The notes beneath the pieces are model-generated. The model ran no database searches. It had not been told where the DNA came from and saw nothing but the letters and a program-made list of their open reading frames with translations. Of a stretch of 64,000 bases of DNA, positions 12,088 to 25,314 are shown piece after piece. Each line of letters starts with the position of its first letter. The first letter of the stretch is position 1. Source of the DNA: Megamerina dolium (taxonomy: Eukaryota > Arthropoda > Insecta > Diptera > Megamerinidae); contig OY978525.1 in NCBI GenBank assembly GCA_963854835.1, positions 47,265,196-47,329,195 of the forward strand. Direction: 5' to 3'. The position numbers and the translations under genes were made by a program.

Positions 12088-13360
12088 CCAGGTGTACAAG
12101 CTTAAATCCGCGGTTTTTCGGTAAAAAAAAAACACATTTTTTTTCATAGAAAGCCAAAAATTAATTTATTCAAAGTATTTGTCCTCACTAAATATACAGT
12201 TTTCCCATATCTCGGGCAATTTGTGTATACCATGCCAAAATAATTTTTAATTTTTCGAGGCAAACCACTCGTCAAGCCATTTTCCAACGTCTTCATACGA
12301 ATCGAAGCGCTGTTCGGCGAGCGCGTGACCCATCGTCGAAGACAGGAGATAGTCAGAAGGGGCCAGGTCTGGTGAATAAGCGAGATGAGGTAGCACCTCC
12401 CAACTGAGTGTGTCCAAGTAGTTTTGGACCAGTTTTGATGTGTGCGATGGGGCGTTGTCGTTGAAAAAAATCAGCTTCTCATGTCTTTCTTCATAAGCAG
12501 GCCTTTATTTCACCTAAAGCACGGCGCAATTTCACTAGTTGTTGGTGGTAGCGGTGAGCATTGACAGTTTCACCAGGTTTCAACAGCTCGTAGTAGATGA
12601 CACTCTGCTGATCCCACCAAACGCACAGCATCGTCTTGCGTCCAAAGCGATTTGGTCTTGGAGAAGAAGTTGCTGGTTGGCCGGGATCGACCCACGATTT
12701 TTTTCGTTTAGGATTCTCAAAGTATATCCACTTTTCATCGCAAGTCACCACAAGATGCAGGAACGACTTTCTTTTTGTCTAGCAAGCAAGATTTCGCATG
12801 TGTTTTGGCGTCGCTCCATCTGCCTATCGTTCAAATCATGGGGTACCGATTTTCCAAATTTTTGAACCTCCCCATAGCTCGTAAACGTATGGAAATGGTT
12901 TGTTGAGTAACACCTAACTGTTCGGCAAGCATTTTTTGCGATTGGGTGTCGTCCTCATCCAACAGAGCCTACAAATCATGGTCCTCAACTTTTCTGGGTC
13001 TATTTTCACGCTTCTTGTCACTCAAGTCAAAATGGTCTTCTTTGAACCGACGAAACCAGTCTCTGCAAGTAGTTTCCGATAGCGCACTGTGTCCACAAAC
13101 ATTCGATGCGACTCAGCAGCGGATTTCTTCAATCTGAAGCAAAAAAGTAGAGCTTCCCGCATATGCTCTTTTTCTGGCATGAAACTAGACATGATTATAC
13201 GAGGATAATGTATGTTGTTGTAGGAAATCACTGATGATGTTTACTAATTAATGTAAACTGGTGTCGAACTCATAAAAAAAGGATGCACAGTCGATAATAG
13301 CTCAATATGCTAACTAACGCCATCTACGAGCAAACAGCGGATTTAAGCGTGTACACCTGG
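12088..13360 (-). mobile_element. Full-length mariner element with terminal inverted repeats
   Basis: The ends are inverted repeats of about 29 bp: ccaggtgtacaagcttaaat at 12088 and its complement ending at 13360, with two mismatches in 29 positions. Total length is 1273 bp, normal for mariner. The right flank is TA (13361-13362). The left flank is TC (12086-12087), consistent with a mutated TA target duplication. The target is SINE copy A, whose two halves abut precisely once the mariner is ignored. Confidence 0.92.
12160..13192 (-). pseudogene. mariner transposase (DD34D), broken
   Basis: The transposase would cut and paste the element. The start is taken at 13192 (MSSFMPEKEHMREA), followed by LKKSAAESHRM of the N-terminal DNA-binding half. 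The catalytic half reads MVTCDEKWIYFENP (first Asp, near 12745), then MLCVWWDQQSVIYYELLKPG, then after a frameshift NDNAPSHTS (second Asp, near 12450) and YSPDLAPSDY (third Asp, near 12360). All three catalytic Asp are present. Stops or indels near 13022, 12750 and 12491 break the frame. It fills the space between the inverted repeats with no other gene. Confidence 0.88.
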
Positions 13361-13727
13361 TAAGCCCCTAAGGGCTCTTTGGCGGAGTTTCTCCTCCATT
13401 ACTGGTGTGCGTGTTAAATTTTTAGACAGTATTAGAGGGACCTACTTACTTAGCCGGATCCGAACGGCGGAACCCTTGTGACATCAGTGACATCTTTCAG
13501 AAGTTTTTTCATGGCAAATTGTTTCTGCCGGAAGACTTGCCAATTGCTTGCCGGCAGGTTGGTACCGTTCGAAAGAAAAATCTTTTTGATATTAAATTTG
13601 TTATGCTTCAGCCGAGGATTGAAAAACGACCTACAGATCAGAAGGCCAACACCACTGAGCTACGGCACCCAACTGTGTACATAAGTACATAATATTTTTG
13701 TATGACACATACGTTAATTTCACTCAT

Positions 13728-13968
<241 letters not shown>

Positions 13969-14030
13969 ATTTTGGCTTTATTTACATACTTACTTACATA
14001 CTTATGTGGCCATAACAACCGGATATCGAT

Positions 14031-15240
14031 TTAGGCCGAAATTAACATGCTTCGCCAGCCATCTCTGTTCTTCGCTAGCTGGCGCCAGTTAGAAATTCCA
14101 AGCGCCGTCATGTTCTCCAGTACTTGGTCTTTCCACCTGAGGTTTGGTCTTCCTCTTCTGCGTCGTCCTCCAGCGGGTTCCGAATATAACACCTTCTTAG
14201 CTGGAGCGTGTTCTTCCATTCGCTCGACATGACCTAGCCAGCGCAGCCGCTGGATTTTGATGTGCTTTACTATGTCAATATCGGCATACAGCTCGTACAG
14301 CTCATGGTTGTACCTTATTTGGTACTCGCCACCAACGCAAATAGGTCCAAAGATCTTGCATAGGACTTTTCTCTCGAAAACTCCAAGCATTGTAGAGTGT
14401 AGTTTTCGTTCTTCGAGAGAGGGCTCGACTTCTCAGTTGCTTACTCAGCCCAAAGTAACACCTGTTAGCAAGAGTTATCCTACGCATGATCTCCAAGCTG
14501 ACGTCATTACTGCTGTTAATGCTGGTTCCAAGATAGACAAAGTCCCTTACTACTTCAAAAGCGTAGTTGTCAACAGTGACGTGCTGTCCAAGACGCCGGG
14601 ACTCTTTGTTTGTTGACACTAGATACTTCGTCTTGCCCTCGTTCACCGTGAGACCCATCCGACGCGACTCTCTTTCCAATTCTGAGAATGCTGCACTGAC
14701 TGCTCGCGTGTTCATGCCGATTATGTCAATATCGTCGGCATACGCTAACAGCATGACACTTTTGTTAAAGATAGTGCCATTATGTCGTAGATCAGCAGCT
14801 CGTATTATTTTTTCCATAATAAGATTGAAGAAGTCGCACGATAACGAATCACCTTGTCTGAAACCCCGTTCGGTATTAAACGGTGCGGAGAGGTCCTTCC
14901 CAATTTTCACTGCACAACGGGAGTTATGCAGTGTCATTCTAAAAAGTCGAATGAGCTTTGCAGGAATACCGAACTCAGACATTGTTGCGTAGAGGTAATC
15001 CCTTACCGGACTGTCGAAAGCGGCTTTATAATCAACAAATAGGTAGTGTGTGTCGATCTGTTTTTCTTGGGTCTTCTCCAGGATTTGGCGCAGTGTGAAA
15101 ATCTGGTCGATGGTGGATTTACCAGGTCTGAAGCCACACTGATACGGTCCAATCAGGTTGCTGAGCATAGGCTTCAACCTTTCACACAGTACGCTCGATA
15201 GAACCTTGTACGCGATACTCAGGAGACTTATTCCACGGTA
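14031..15240 (-). pseudogene. RTE-like reverse transcriptase and C-terminal domain (left arm)
   Basis: The RT begins near 15,240 with NYRGISLLSIAYKVL and continues QCGFRPGKSTIDQIF, LFVDYKAAFDS, GFRQGDSLSCDFFN and the catalytic LLAYADDIDIIG, then FVYLGTSINSS. A frameshift near 14,330-14,390 moves the last part to another frame (14,031-14,390) that ends with RLRWLGHVERMEEHAPAKKV and RRRRGRPNLRWKDQVLE, typical of the RTE C-terminus. The stretch 15,240-15,918 linking it to the endonuclease is full of stops. The 43-base hairpin described separately lies there. Confidence 0.82.
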
Positions 15241-15388
15241 GTTGGCGCAAATTGTGGGGTCTCCTTTTTATGTACAGGACAGAGAACACTGAGCCTCCAA
15301 TCATCAGGCATCATCCGACCATATTCTGCTTATGAGCTGGTGCATGCAGGCGAGCAGCTCATCGCCTCCGGTCTTAAACAACTAATCC

Positions 15389-15431
15389 GATGACCTGCCT
15401 GCAGCTGATGACCAGCTGCAGGCAGGTCATC
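15389..15431. repeat. 19-bp perfect hairpin in the RTE linker (left arm)
   Basis: The word gatgacctgcctgcagctg (15389-15407) is followed by a 5-base loop and its exact reverse complement (15413-15431). The mirror copy lies at 23,852-23,894. It falls where RTE elements normally encode a 'KAAGADGLPAELFK'-like segment: AGADDLPAA is readable before it and KTGGDELL after it, so the hairpin looks like a templated insertion. Confidence 0.9.
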
Positions 15432-15917
15432 AGCACCTGCAGCTTTGTTGTTCTTCAGCCTTAAAATGGCCGTTTCAACCTCGTCATAGTCGGGTGGTGG
15501 AACATCAACACCATCATCTGTAATTGGGGTTATCGGGCAATCTCCTCCACTGGCGGAATTGTTCGTAGCATCGCCATTCAGTAACGTGGAGAAGTGTTAG
15601 CTCCATAGGCTCAGTACACTCTGTACATCTGTAACCAGATTCCCATTTCCATTACGACAAGAAGAGGCTCCGGGATTTAAACCGCCACTCAGGCGCTTGA
15701 TCTATTCGAAGAATTTTCGAGTCTCATTCTTGTGGGTACACATCTCTATCTCCTCACATTCGCTTCTTTCCAGCTTCCTCTGCTTGCGCCTGAAGAGACG
15801 TCTATCTGCACTCCTTTTCTCTCTGTACCGCCCCTCAACAGCTCGCGTTCCACCTGCACGCAGGGTTCTTCTGTAGGCGTCGTCTTTCTCTGCAGTAGCG
15901 TCGCGACACTCCTGATC

Positions 15918-16891
15918 CTACCACTCATTCCTCAGAGGCCGGTAATAACCGATTACCTCCTCGGCAGCAGTAGTCACGGGGCGGGATATATGTGTCCACC
16001 GTGCGCATGTATCATCAAGCGGGGGAGTGTTCTGCATAAGCAAATCGGATAGTCGAGTGGAAAATGCATCTGCTGTCTCTGGTGATCGCAGCTTACTGAC
16101 GTCGAGCTTTCTCTGTGTGGGACTTCTCTTGTTATTTGCGACACATAAACGTGTGCGCACCTTAGCTGCAACAAGGTAGTGATCCGAGTCGATGTTGGCA
16201 CCACGGATCGATTTCACGTCCATCACACTGGAAGCATGCCTTCCGTCAATCACCACATGATCAATTTGGTTTCTTGTACGTTGATCTGTAGACAGCCATG
16301 TCGCTTTGTGGATGTCGAGATGCTGGAATCTGGTACCACCAATTACCATGTTTCGTGCTGCGGCGAAGTTGATCAGCCTCATTCCGTTATCGGAGGTGTT
16401 CTGGTGGAGGCTGAATTTTCCTACAGTTGGACCAAAGGTACCTTCCTTGCCCACCCTGGCATTAAAGTCACCAAGCACGATTTTGATATCGTGGCGGGGG
16501 CAACGGTTGTAAGCTTCTTCGATGCGCTGGAGGAAGCTCTCCTTGGTCACATTGTCCTTCTCATCCGTCGGAGCGTGGGCACATATAAGGCTGATGTTAA
16601 AGAATTTTGCCTTGATGCGGATTGTGGTCAGCCGTTCGTTCATAGTCGTGAAATGTGAGACAAGATGTCGTAGTCTCTTGCTGACCAAAAATCCACATCC
16701 TAATTCGTGCCTTTCAGCATGGCAACTGTAGTAGATGTCACAGGATGCTCTGTTGGAGCAGCCCTGTCCCGTCCATCGCATTTCCTGGAGAGCGGTGATG
16801 TGCATATCCGTAAATCATGGTCCTTTCTTCGTTTGCGGGGGTCATCAACAAAGGGGGTAGTCCGTTTCCGAGGCATTTTTATATTATTCAC
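15918..16891 (-). pseudogene. RTE-like endonuclease domain (left arm)
   Basis: The domain would nick the genomic target. From 16,805 it reads MHITALQEMRWTGQG, then GCGFLVSKRL, ICAHAPTDEKD, IKIVLGDFNARVGKE (metal-binding box), NQIDHVVIDGR and the final SDHYLVAAKVR (catalytic Asp-His). All these motifs are intact. The preceding 86 bases (16,806-16,891, MPRKRTTPFVDDPRKRRK and LRI) are in another frame, and the expected segment between LRI and ITALQE is missing, so a deletion with frameshift removed the start of the domain. The frame stops at 15,918, before the RT. Confidence 0.8.
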
Positions 16892-17235
16892 TGGGCAAGT
16901 TTTTTATGTGGCGGGTCCGAAACCCAACGCAGAACCTCTAACCAAGGAGATTTTCGCCACTCACTTCAGTCGCCTCCCAGCGGGTGCCAGGAGGACGTTC
17001 CCGGTAGTCGCTACATGGAGGGCCTCCATTAATAATAATGAAGACGCCATCACATAGTAAGCAGAGCAAGTTACATGACTACCCCTCATTAATAGATAAT
17101 GATACCATCACGTAGCGCTCAGATCAAACTACATGACAGCCAGTGAGTTGACTTGCGATGAGTTCAACAAGGATTGCGCCAGCCCCACCCGGTTGAGGCA
17201 GTTAGACACGTTACCTTGCGAAAACACCACCAGAC

Positions 17236-17255
17236 CATGAACTTATAAGTTCATG
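17236..17255. repeat. 20-bp perfect palindrome between RTE-like and Penelope-like elements
   Basis: The sequence catgaacttataagttcatg equals its own reverse complement. The mirror copy is at 22,028-22,047. It sits at the junction of the two elements. Its function is unknown. Confidence 0.75.
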
Positions 17256-17394
17256 AATAAAACTCGCGAATTTAATTGAAATGAAAAATTTACACTTTTT
17301 ATTTTTATTTTATAATAATATAATCACTTATATAATAGGGAAAATGTTTAAAAAACGCTCCGTGCACTCTGCGCTATCTGTATGTATTAGAAAA

Positions 17395-17580
17395 AGAAAA
17401 ATTAAGAGCACGAGGATTGAAGAAGACTGGCCGTTATCAAAAAGTTGAGTTGCCAACTCTCTTCATAAAAAGCCATGTAAAAATACATATAGCAGTACAC
17501 GTCACGTATTCTGGAGGAGACATTCCGCCCCCCTCCCAGGAATACTGCAAAGCACTCGAAAAACCTTTCCTATGGAGAGA

Positions 17581-17617
<37 letters not shown>

Positions 17618-18755
17618 TATAAGGATAACAAAACAATATAACCTTAAAACTAAAAAAATTAATTAGCTTAAAAACTACACATGCTGACAAAGGCAACAAA
17701 ACGGTGATATTGGAACGTAAGGAATGCATGGACAAAATGGACCAACTACTAGAAAACAAAAAATACGTACAAAACAATAAAGAGGGACCCAACCCAACAA
17801 CTAACAAGAAAGAACAACCAGATAATCAACGAACTACACCATTTTAAGTATATCGGAACCAAACAAAAATGCTCCACTGCTCAGCTGCTAATGCACCCAG
17901 GCTATATGGACTTCCCAAAACCCATAACGAGGGTACCCCGTTGAGACCTATAGCATCATCATCGGAGTGCCGTGCTATAAACTAGCAAAATACATGGGTA
18001 ACTTATTAAAAACATAAGATCGGAAAAAGACAACAACAATTAGAAATGACGAAATAATTGTATCATTCGCCGAGATATCATTATTTAAAAACATACCCAT
18101 TCAACTCGCCATTACAACAATAATAGACAAATGAGTAGATATAGAACCACACACGAACATACCCAAACTAAAATTCAGAAATATTCTTGATTTTTGCCTA
18201 ACGGACAACAACAATTACTTTAGATTCGACAATAAAACGTAAAATCATGTTTATGTATGATATGCCGATGGGTAGCCAATCTTCCCAACCATAACAGATA
18301 TAATTTTAGACAAACTATGTACCAAACCTTATGGACAATAAAATATTAACAAAACTTATTAAACAACAAAAAATAACACTAAGAAAGTTCTTCACAAACA
18401 TTAAAGACAAATTAGGAAAAGAACAACAAAACAATGTTGTTTATGAAGTTCGGTATACGAATTGCCGAACATAAAGCAGACGCAAAGAATAACAGGACTA
18501 CAACCAAAGAATAATAGCGATGAACCAACAAGAGGACATAGACAATGCTAAAGAAATTTACACGGCAGTAATCAGCTATAAAAAGAAAAAGACAAATAAA
18601 AAAATTAAAAATATTGTAGTTGCAATTTTTTATCCTTATCTAAGAAACACTGTAAAATATGGCGTATATTCTCTTTACTGGTGTCCATCCTTGAGGCATG
18701 CTCAAACAATACTGAGTCAAGCAATCACAAAAATGCCTGAAGAGTTTTTTTAGTA
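17395..18755 (+). mobile_element. Penelope-like element remnant (left arm)
   Basis: Penelope-like elements encode a telomerase-related RT and often a GIY-YIG endonuclease. Readable pieces are ADKGNKTVILERKE (near 17,685), the palm-approach motif LYGLPKTHNEGTPLRPIASS (near 17,900), KYMGNLL-like sequence near 17,985, MYDMPMGSQSS (near 18,255) and, near 18,430, LGKEQQNNVVYEVRYTNC, which resembles the entry to GIY-YIG. The catalytic Y-x-D-D region is not readable. Many frameshifts and stops make it a pseudogene. A frame at 18,520-18,753 follows directly and may be a decayed tail. A (GA)n run lies at 17,587-17,612. Confidence 0.72.
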
Positions 18756-18864
18756 CGAAATCTTATCTTTCTAACGCCATTTAGCGTTACACTTATACAA
18801 CCCGAGATACAGATTACTAAAGCCATCTATTGGAAAAGTAGTGGATTTCCTTTTACTACACCTA

Positions 18865-19367
<503 letters not shown>

Positions 19368-19413
<46 letters not shown>

Positions 19414-19427
19414 GTATATATATATGC

Positions 19428-19474
<47 letters not shown>

Positions 19475-19494
19475 TATATATACATATATATATA

Positions 19495-19578
<84 letters not shown>

Positions 19579-19600
19579 TATATATATATATATATATATA

Positions 19601-19646
<46 letters not shown>

Positions 19647-19676
19647 TATATATATGCATATATATATGTATATCTA

Positions 19677-19717
<41 letters not shown>

Positions 19718-19731
19718 GCATATATATACAC

Positions 19732-19803
<72 letters not shown>
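19368..19803. repeat. (AT)n centre of the palindrome
   Basis: About 435 bases of TA repeat with regularly spaced TATGCATA and TATGTATA words and a single TTAATA. It separates the two mirrored mariner ends; the inner axis is at about 19,585. Such tracts extrude cruciforms and are common break and fold-back sites. Long Ile/Tyr frames here are not genes. Confidence 0.95.
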
Positions 19804-20419
<616 letters not shown>

Positions 20420-20529
20420 TAGGTGTAGTAAAAGGAAATCCACTACTTTTCCAATAGATGGCTTTAGTAATCTGTATCTCGGGTTGTATAAGTGTAACGC
20501 TAAATGGCGTTAGAAAGATAAGATTTCGT

Positions 20530-21665
20530 ACTAAAAAAACTCTTCAGGCATTTTTGTGATTGCTTGACTCAGTATTGTTTGAGCATGCCTCAAGGATGGA
20601 CACCAGTAAAGAGAATATACGCCATATTTTACAGTGTTTCTTAGATAAGGATAAAAAATTGCAACTACAATATTTTTAATTTTTTTATTTGTCTTTTTCT
20701 TTTTATAGCTGATTACTGCCGTGTAAATTTCTTTAGCATTGTCTATGTCCTCTTGTTGGTTCATCGCTATTATTCTTTGGTTGTAGTCCTGTTATTCTTT
20801 GCGTCTGCTTTATGTTCGGCAATTCGTATACCGAACTTCATAAACAACATTGTTTTGTTGTTCTTTTCCTAATTTGTCTTTAATGTTTGTGAAGAACTTT
20901 CTTAGTGTTATTTTTTGTTGTTTAATAAGTTTTGTTAATATTTTATTGTCCATAAGGTTTGGTACATAGTTTGTCTAAAATTATATCTGTTATGGTTGGG
21001 AAGATTGGCTACCCATCGGCATATCATACATAAACATGATTTTACGTTTTATTGTCGAATCTAAAGTAATTGTTGTTGTCCGTTAGGCAAAAATCAAGAA
21101 TATTTCTGAATTTTAGTTTGGGTATGTTCGTGTGTGGTTCTATATCTACTCATTTGTCTATTATTGTTGTAATGGCGAGTTGAATGGGTATGTTTTTAAA
21201 TAATGATATCTCGGCGAATGATACAATTATTTCGTCATTTCTAATTGTTGTTGTCTTTTTCCGATCTTATGTTTTTAATAAGTTACCCATGTATTTTGCT
21301 AGTTTATAGCACGGCACTCCGATGATGATGCTATAGGTCTCAACGGGGTACCCTCGTTATGGGTTTTGGGAAGTCCATATAGCCTGGGTGCATTAGCAGC
21401 TGAGCAGTGGAGCATTTTTGTTTGGTTCCGATATACTTAAAATGGTGTAGTTCGTTGATTATCTGGTTGTTCTTTCTTGTAGTTGTTGGGTTGGGTCCCT
21501 CTTTATTGTTTTGTACGTATTTTTTGTTTTCTAGTAGTTGGTCCATTTTGTCCATGCATTCCTTACGTTCCAATATCACCGTTTTGTTGCCTTTGTCAGC
21601 ATGTGTAGTTTTTAAGCTAATTAATTTTTTTAGTTTTAAGGTTATATTGTTTTGTTATCCTTATA

Positions 21666-21702
<37 letters not shown>

Positions 21703-21888
21703 TCTCTCCATAGGAAAGGTTTTTCGAGTGCTTTGCAGTATTCCTGGGAGGGGGGCGGAATGTCTCCTCCAGAATACGTGACGTGTACTGCTATATGTAT
21801 TTTTACATGGCTTTTTATGAAGAGAGTTGGCAACTCAACTTTTTGATAACGGCCAGTCTTCTTCAATCCTCGTGCTCTTAATTTTTCT
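20530..21888 (-). mobile_element. Penelope-like element remnant (right arm)
   Basis: Mirror of 17,395-18,755 with the same RT pieces and the same stops. One single-base indel in the run after 'caacccaacaact' (near 21,480) distinguishes the arms: in this arm the frame from 21,579 down to 21,340 is longer, running from MILERKECMDKMDQ into CSTAQLLMHPGYMDF. The (GA)n run appears as (TC)n at 21,671-21,696. Confidence 0.72.
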
Positions 21889-22391
21889 TTTTCTAATACA
21901 TACAGATAGCGCAGAGTGCACGGAGCGTTTTTTAAACATTTTCCCTATTATATAAGTGATTATATTATTATAAAATAAAAATAAAAAGTGTAAATTTTTC
22001 ATTTCAATTAAATTCGCGAGTTTTATTCATGAACTTATAAGTTCATGGTCTGGTGGTGTTTTCGCAAGGTAACGTGTCTAACTGCCTCAACCGGGTGGGG
22101 CTGGCGCAATCCTTGTTGAACTCATCGCAAGTCAACTCACTGGCTGTCATGTAGTTTGATCTGAGCGCTACGTGATGGTATCATTATCTATTAATGAGGG
22201 GTAGTCATGTAACTTGCTCTGCTTACTATGTGATGGCGTCTTCATTATTATTAATGGAGGCCCTCCATGTAGCGACTACCGGGAACGTCCTCCTGGCACC
22301 CGCTGGGAGGCGACTGAAGTGAGTGGCGAAAATCTCCTTGGTTAGAGGTTCTGCGTTGGGTTTCGGACCCGCCACATAAAAAACTTGCCCA

Positions 22392-23365
22392 GTGAATAAT
22401 ATAAAAATGCCTCGGAAACGGACTACCCCCTTTGTTGATGACCCCCGCAAACGAAGAAAGGACCATGATTTACGGATATGCACATCACCGCTCTCCAGGA
22501 AATGCGATGGACGGGACAGGGCTGCTCCAACAGAGCATCCTGTGACATCTACTACAGTTGCCATGCTGAAAGGCACGAATTAGGATGTGGATTTTTGGTC
22601 AGCAAGAGACTACGACATCTTGTCTCACATTTCACGACTATGAACGAACGGCTGACCACAATCCGCATCAAGGCAAAATTCTTTAACATCAGCCTTATAT
22701 GTGCCCACGCTCCGACGGATGAGAAGGACAATGTGACCAAGGAGAGCTTCCTCCAGCGCATCGAAGAAGCTTACAACCGTTGCCCCCGCCACGATATCAA
22801 AATCGTGCTTGGTGACTTTAATGCCAGGGTGGGCAAGGAAGGTACCTTTGGTCCAACTGTAGGAAAATTCAGCCTCCACCAGAACACCTCCGATAACGGA
22901 ATGAGGCTGATCAACTTCGCCGCAGCACGAAACATGGTAATTGGTGGTACCAGATTCCAGCATCTCGACATCCACAAAGCGACATGGCTGTCTACAGATC
23001 AACGTACAAGAAACCAAATTGATCATGTGGTGATTGACGGAAGGCATGCTTCCAGTGTGATGGACGTGAAATCGATCCGTGGTGCCAACATCGACTCGGA
23101 TCACTACCTTGTTGCAGCTAAGGTGCGCACACGTTTATGTGTCGCAAATAACAAGAGAAGTCCCACACAGAGAAAGCTCGACGTCAGTAAGCTGCGATCA
23201 CCAGAGACAGCAGATGCATTTTCCACTCGACTATCCGATCTGCTTATGCAGAACACTCCCCCGCTTGATGATACATGCGCACGGTGGACACATATATCCC
23301 GCCCCGTGACTACTGCTGCCGAGGAGGTAATCGGTTATTACCGGCCTCTGAGGAATGAGTGGTAG
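22392..23365 (+). pseudogene. RTE-like endonuclease domain (right arm)
   Basis: Translated sequence is the same as the left-arm copy. The main frame is 22,478-23,365 with VLGDFNARVGKE and SDHYLVAAKVR intact, preceded by an out-of-frame MPRKRTTPFVDDPRKRRK segment from about 22,407. The identical frameshift in both arms shows that the damage came before the inverted duplication. Confidence 0.8.
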
Positions 23366-23851
23366 GATCAGGAGTGTCGCGACGCTACTGCAGAGAAAGA
23401 CGACGCCTACAGAAGAACCCTGCGTGCAGGTGGAACGCGAGCTTTTGAGGGGCGGTACAGAGAGAAAAGGAGTGCAGATAGACGTCTCTTCAGGCGCAAG
23501 CAGAGGAAGCTGGAAAGAAGCGAATGTGAGGAGATAGAGATGTGTACCCACAAGAATGAGACTCGAAAATTCTTCGAATAGATCAAGCGCCTGAGTGGCG
23601 GTTTAAATCCCGGAGCCTCTTCTTGTCGTAATGGAAATGGGAATCTGGTTACAGATGTACAGAGTGTACTGAGCCTATGGAGCTAACACTTCTCCACGTT
23701 ACTGAATGGCGATGCTACGAACAATTCCGCCAGTGGAGGAGATTGCCCGATAACCCCAATTACAGATGATGGTGTTGATGTTCCACCACCCGACTATGAC
23801 GAGGTTGAAACGGCCATTTTAAGGCTGAAGAACAACAAAGCTGCAGGTGCT

Positions 23852-23894
23852 GATGACCTGCCTGCAGCTGGTCATCAGCTGCAGGCAGGTCATC
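23852..23894. repeat. 19-bp perfect hairpin in the RTE linker (right arm)
   Basis: Exact mirror of the hairpin at 15,389-15,431, lying between AGADDLPAA and the KTGGDELL-like sequence. Confidence 0.9.
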
Positions 23895-24042
23895 GGATTA
23901 GTTGTTTAAGACCGGAGGCGATGAGCTGCTCGCCTGCATGCACCAGCTCATAAGCAGAATATGGTCGGATGATGCCTGATGATTGGAGGCTCAGTGTTCT
24001 CTGTCCTGTACATAAAAAGGAGACCCCACAATTTGCGCCAAC

Positions 24043-25252
24043 TACCGTGGAATAAGTCTCCTGAGTATCGCGTACAAGGTTCTATCGAGCGTACTGTGTG
24101 AAAGGTTGAAGCCTATGCTCAGCAACCTGATTGGACCGTATCAGTGTGGCTTCAGACCTGGTAAATCCACCATCGACCAGATTTTCACACTGCGCCAAAT
24201 CCTGGAGAAGACCCAAGAAAAACAGATCGACACACACTACCTATTTGTTGATTATAAAGCCGCTTTCGACAGTCCGGTAAGGGATTACCTCTACGCAACA
24301 ATGTCTGAGTTCGGTATTCCTGCAAAGCTCATTCGACTTTGTAGAATGACACTGCATAACTCCCGTTGTGCAGTGAAAATTGGGAAGGACCTCTCCGCAC
24401 CGTTTAATACCGAACGGGGTTTCAGACAAGGTGATTCGTTATCGTGCGACTTCTTCAATCTTATTATGGAGAAAATAATACGAGCTGCTGATCTACGACA
24501 TAATGGCACTATCTTCAACAAAAGTGTCATGCTGTTAGCGTATGCCGACGATATTGACATAATCGGCATGAACACGCGAGCAGTCAGTGCAGCATTCTCA
24601 GAGTTGGAAAGAGAGTCGCGTCGGATGGGTCTCACGGTGAACGAGGGCAAGACGAAGTATCTAGTGTCAACAAACAAAGAGTCCCGGCGTCTTGGACAGC
24701 ACGTCACTGTTGACAACTACGCTTTTGAAGTAGTAAGGGACTTTGTCTATCTTGGAACCAGCATTAACAGCAGTAATGACGTCAGCTTGGAGATCATGCG
24801 TAGGATAACTCTTGCTAACAGGTGTTACTTTGGGCTGAGTAAGCAACTGAGAAGTCGAGCCCTCTCTCGAAGAACGAAAACTACACTCTACAATGCTTGG
24901 AGTTTTCGAGAGAAAAGTCCTATGCAAGATCTTTGGACCTATTTGCGTTGGTGGCGAGTACCAAATAAGGTACAACCATGAGCTGTACGAGCTGTATGCC
25001 GATATTGACATAGTAAAGCACATCAAAATCCAGCGGCTGCGCTGGCTAGGTCATGTCGAGCGAATGGAAGAACACGCTCCAGCTAAGAAGGTGTTATATT
25101 CGGAACCCGCTGGAGGACGACGCAGAAGAGGAAGACCAAACCTCAGGTGGAAAGACCAAGTACTGGAGAACATGACGGCGCTTGGAATTTCTAACTGGCG
25201 CCAGCTAGCGAAGAACAGAGATGGCTGGCGAAGCATGTTAATTTCGGCCTAA
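24043..25252 (+). pseudogene. RTE-like reverse transcriptase and C-terminal domain (right arm)
   Basis: Mirror of the left-arm RT: NYRGISLLSIAYKVL, GFRPGKSTIDQIF, GFRQGDSLSC and LLAYADDIDIIG. It differs by Cys instead of Phe in the IRL-x-RMTLHN segment near 24,341. The same frameshift near 24,900-24,980 separates the RT from the RLRWLGHVERM C-terminal part (24,893-25,252). Confidence 0.82.
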
Positions 25253-25314
25253 ATCGATATTCGGTTGTTATGGCCACATAAGTATGTAAGTAAGTATGTA
25301 AATAAAGCCAAAAT

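Larger units (their letters stand above)
12058..13670 (-). mobile_element. tRNA-derived SINE, copy A, split by a mariner
   Basis: Read on the minus strand, the element begins near 13670 with gggtgccgtagctcagtg-type sequence (tRNA-like A box) and a decayed B box near 13620. It continues to 13363, is interrupted by the mariner at 12088-13360, and resumes at 12087-12058 with the 3' end 'gtgccacatattta' and an A-rich tail. The body aligns with copies B (44,741-45,120) and C (58,414-58,782). It is more diverged than both: the A box has lost bases and the B box reads 'ttcaatcctc'. Confidence 0.85.
13969..17260 (-). mobile_element. RTE-like non-LTR retrotransposon, left arm copy
   Basis: One minus-strand element has an apurinic-type endonuclease (15.9-16.8 kb), an RT (14.3-15.2 kb) and a C-terminal domain (14.03-14.39 kb). 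Its 3' end at about 13,970-14,020 is a short TAAG/TATG-type repeat (tacatacttacttacatact), as RTE elements usually end in simple repeats instead of poly(A). The 5' side fades near 17,230 next to the Penelope-like element. Insect annotations often mislabel such endonucleases 'craniofacial development protein 2-like'. Confidence 0.8.
22022..25314 (+). mobile_element. RTE-like non-LTR retrotransposon, right arm copy
   Basis: Mirror of 13,969-17,260, on the plus strand. It ends at about 25,314 with a repeat of TAAG/TATG units and aaataaagccaaaat, followed directly by Polinton-associated sequence. Confidence 0.8.

Noticed and set aside
16179..16658. 159-codon frame on the plus strand (mirror 22,625-23,104)
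   Set aside because: It is the antisense shadow of the RTE-like endonuclease.
15918..16805. Host gene 'craniofacial development protein 2'
   Set aside because: The frame is an RTE-type endonuclease followed by a reverse transcriptase; the name is a common annotation error.
17502..17807. Ser/Leu-rich frames over the (GA)n/(TC)n run
   Set aside because: They are shadows of a dinucleotide repeat within the Penelope-like remnant.
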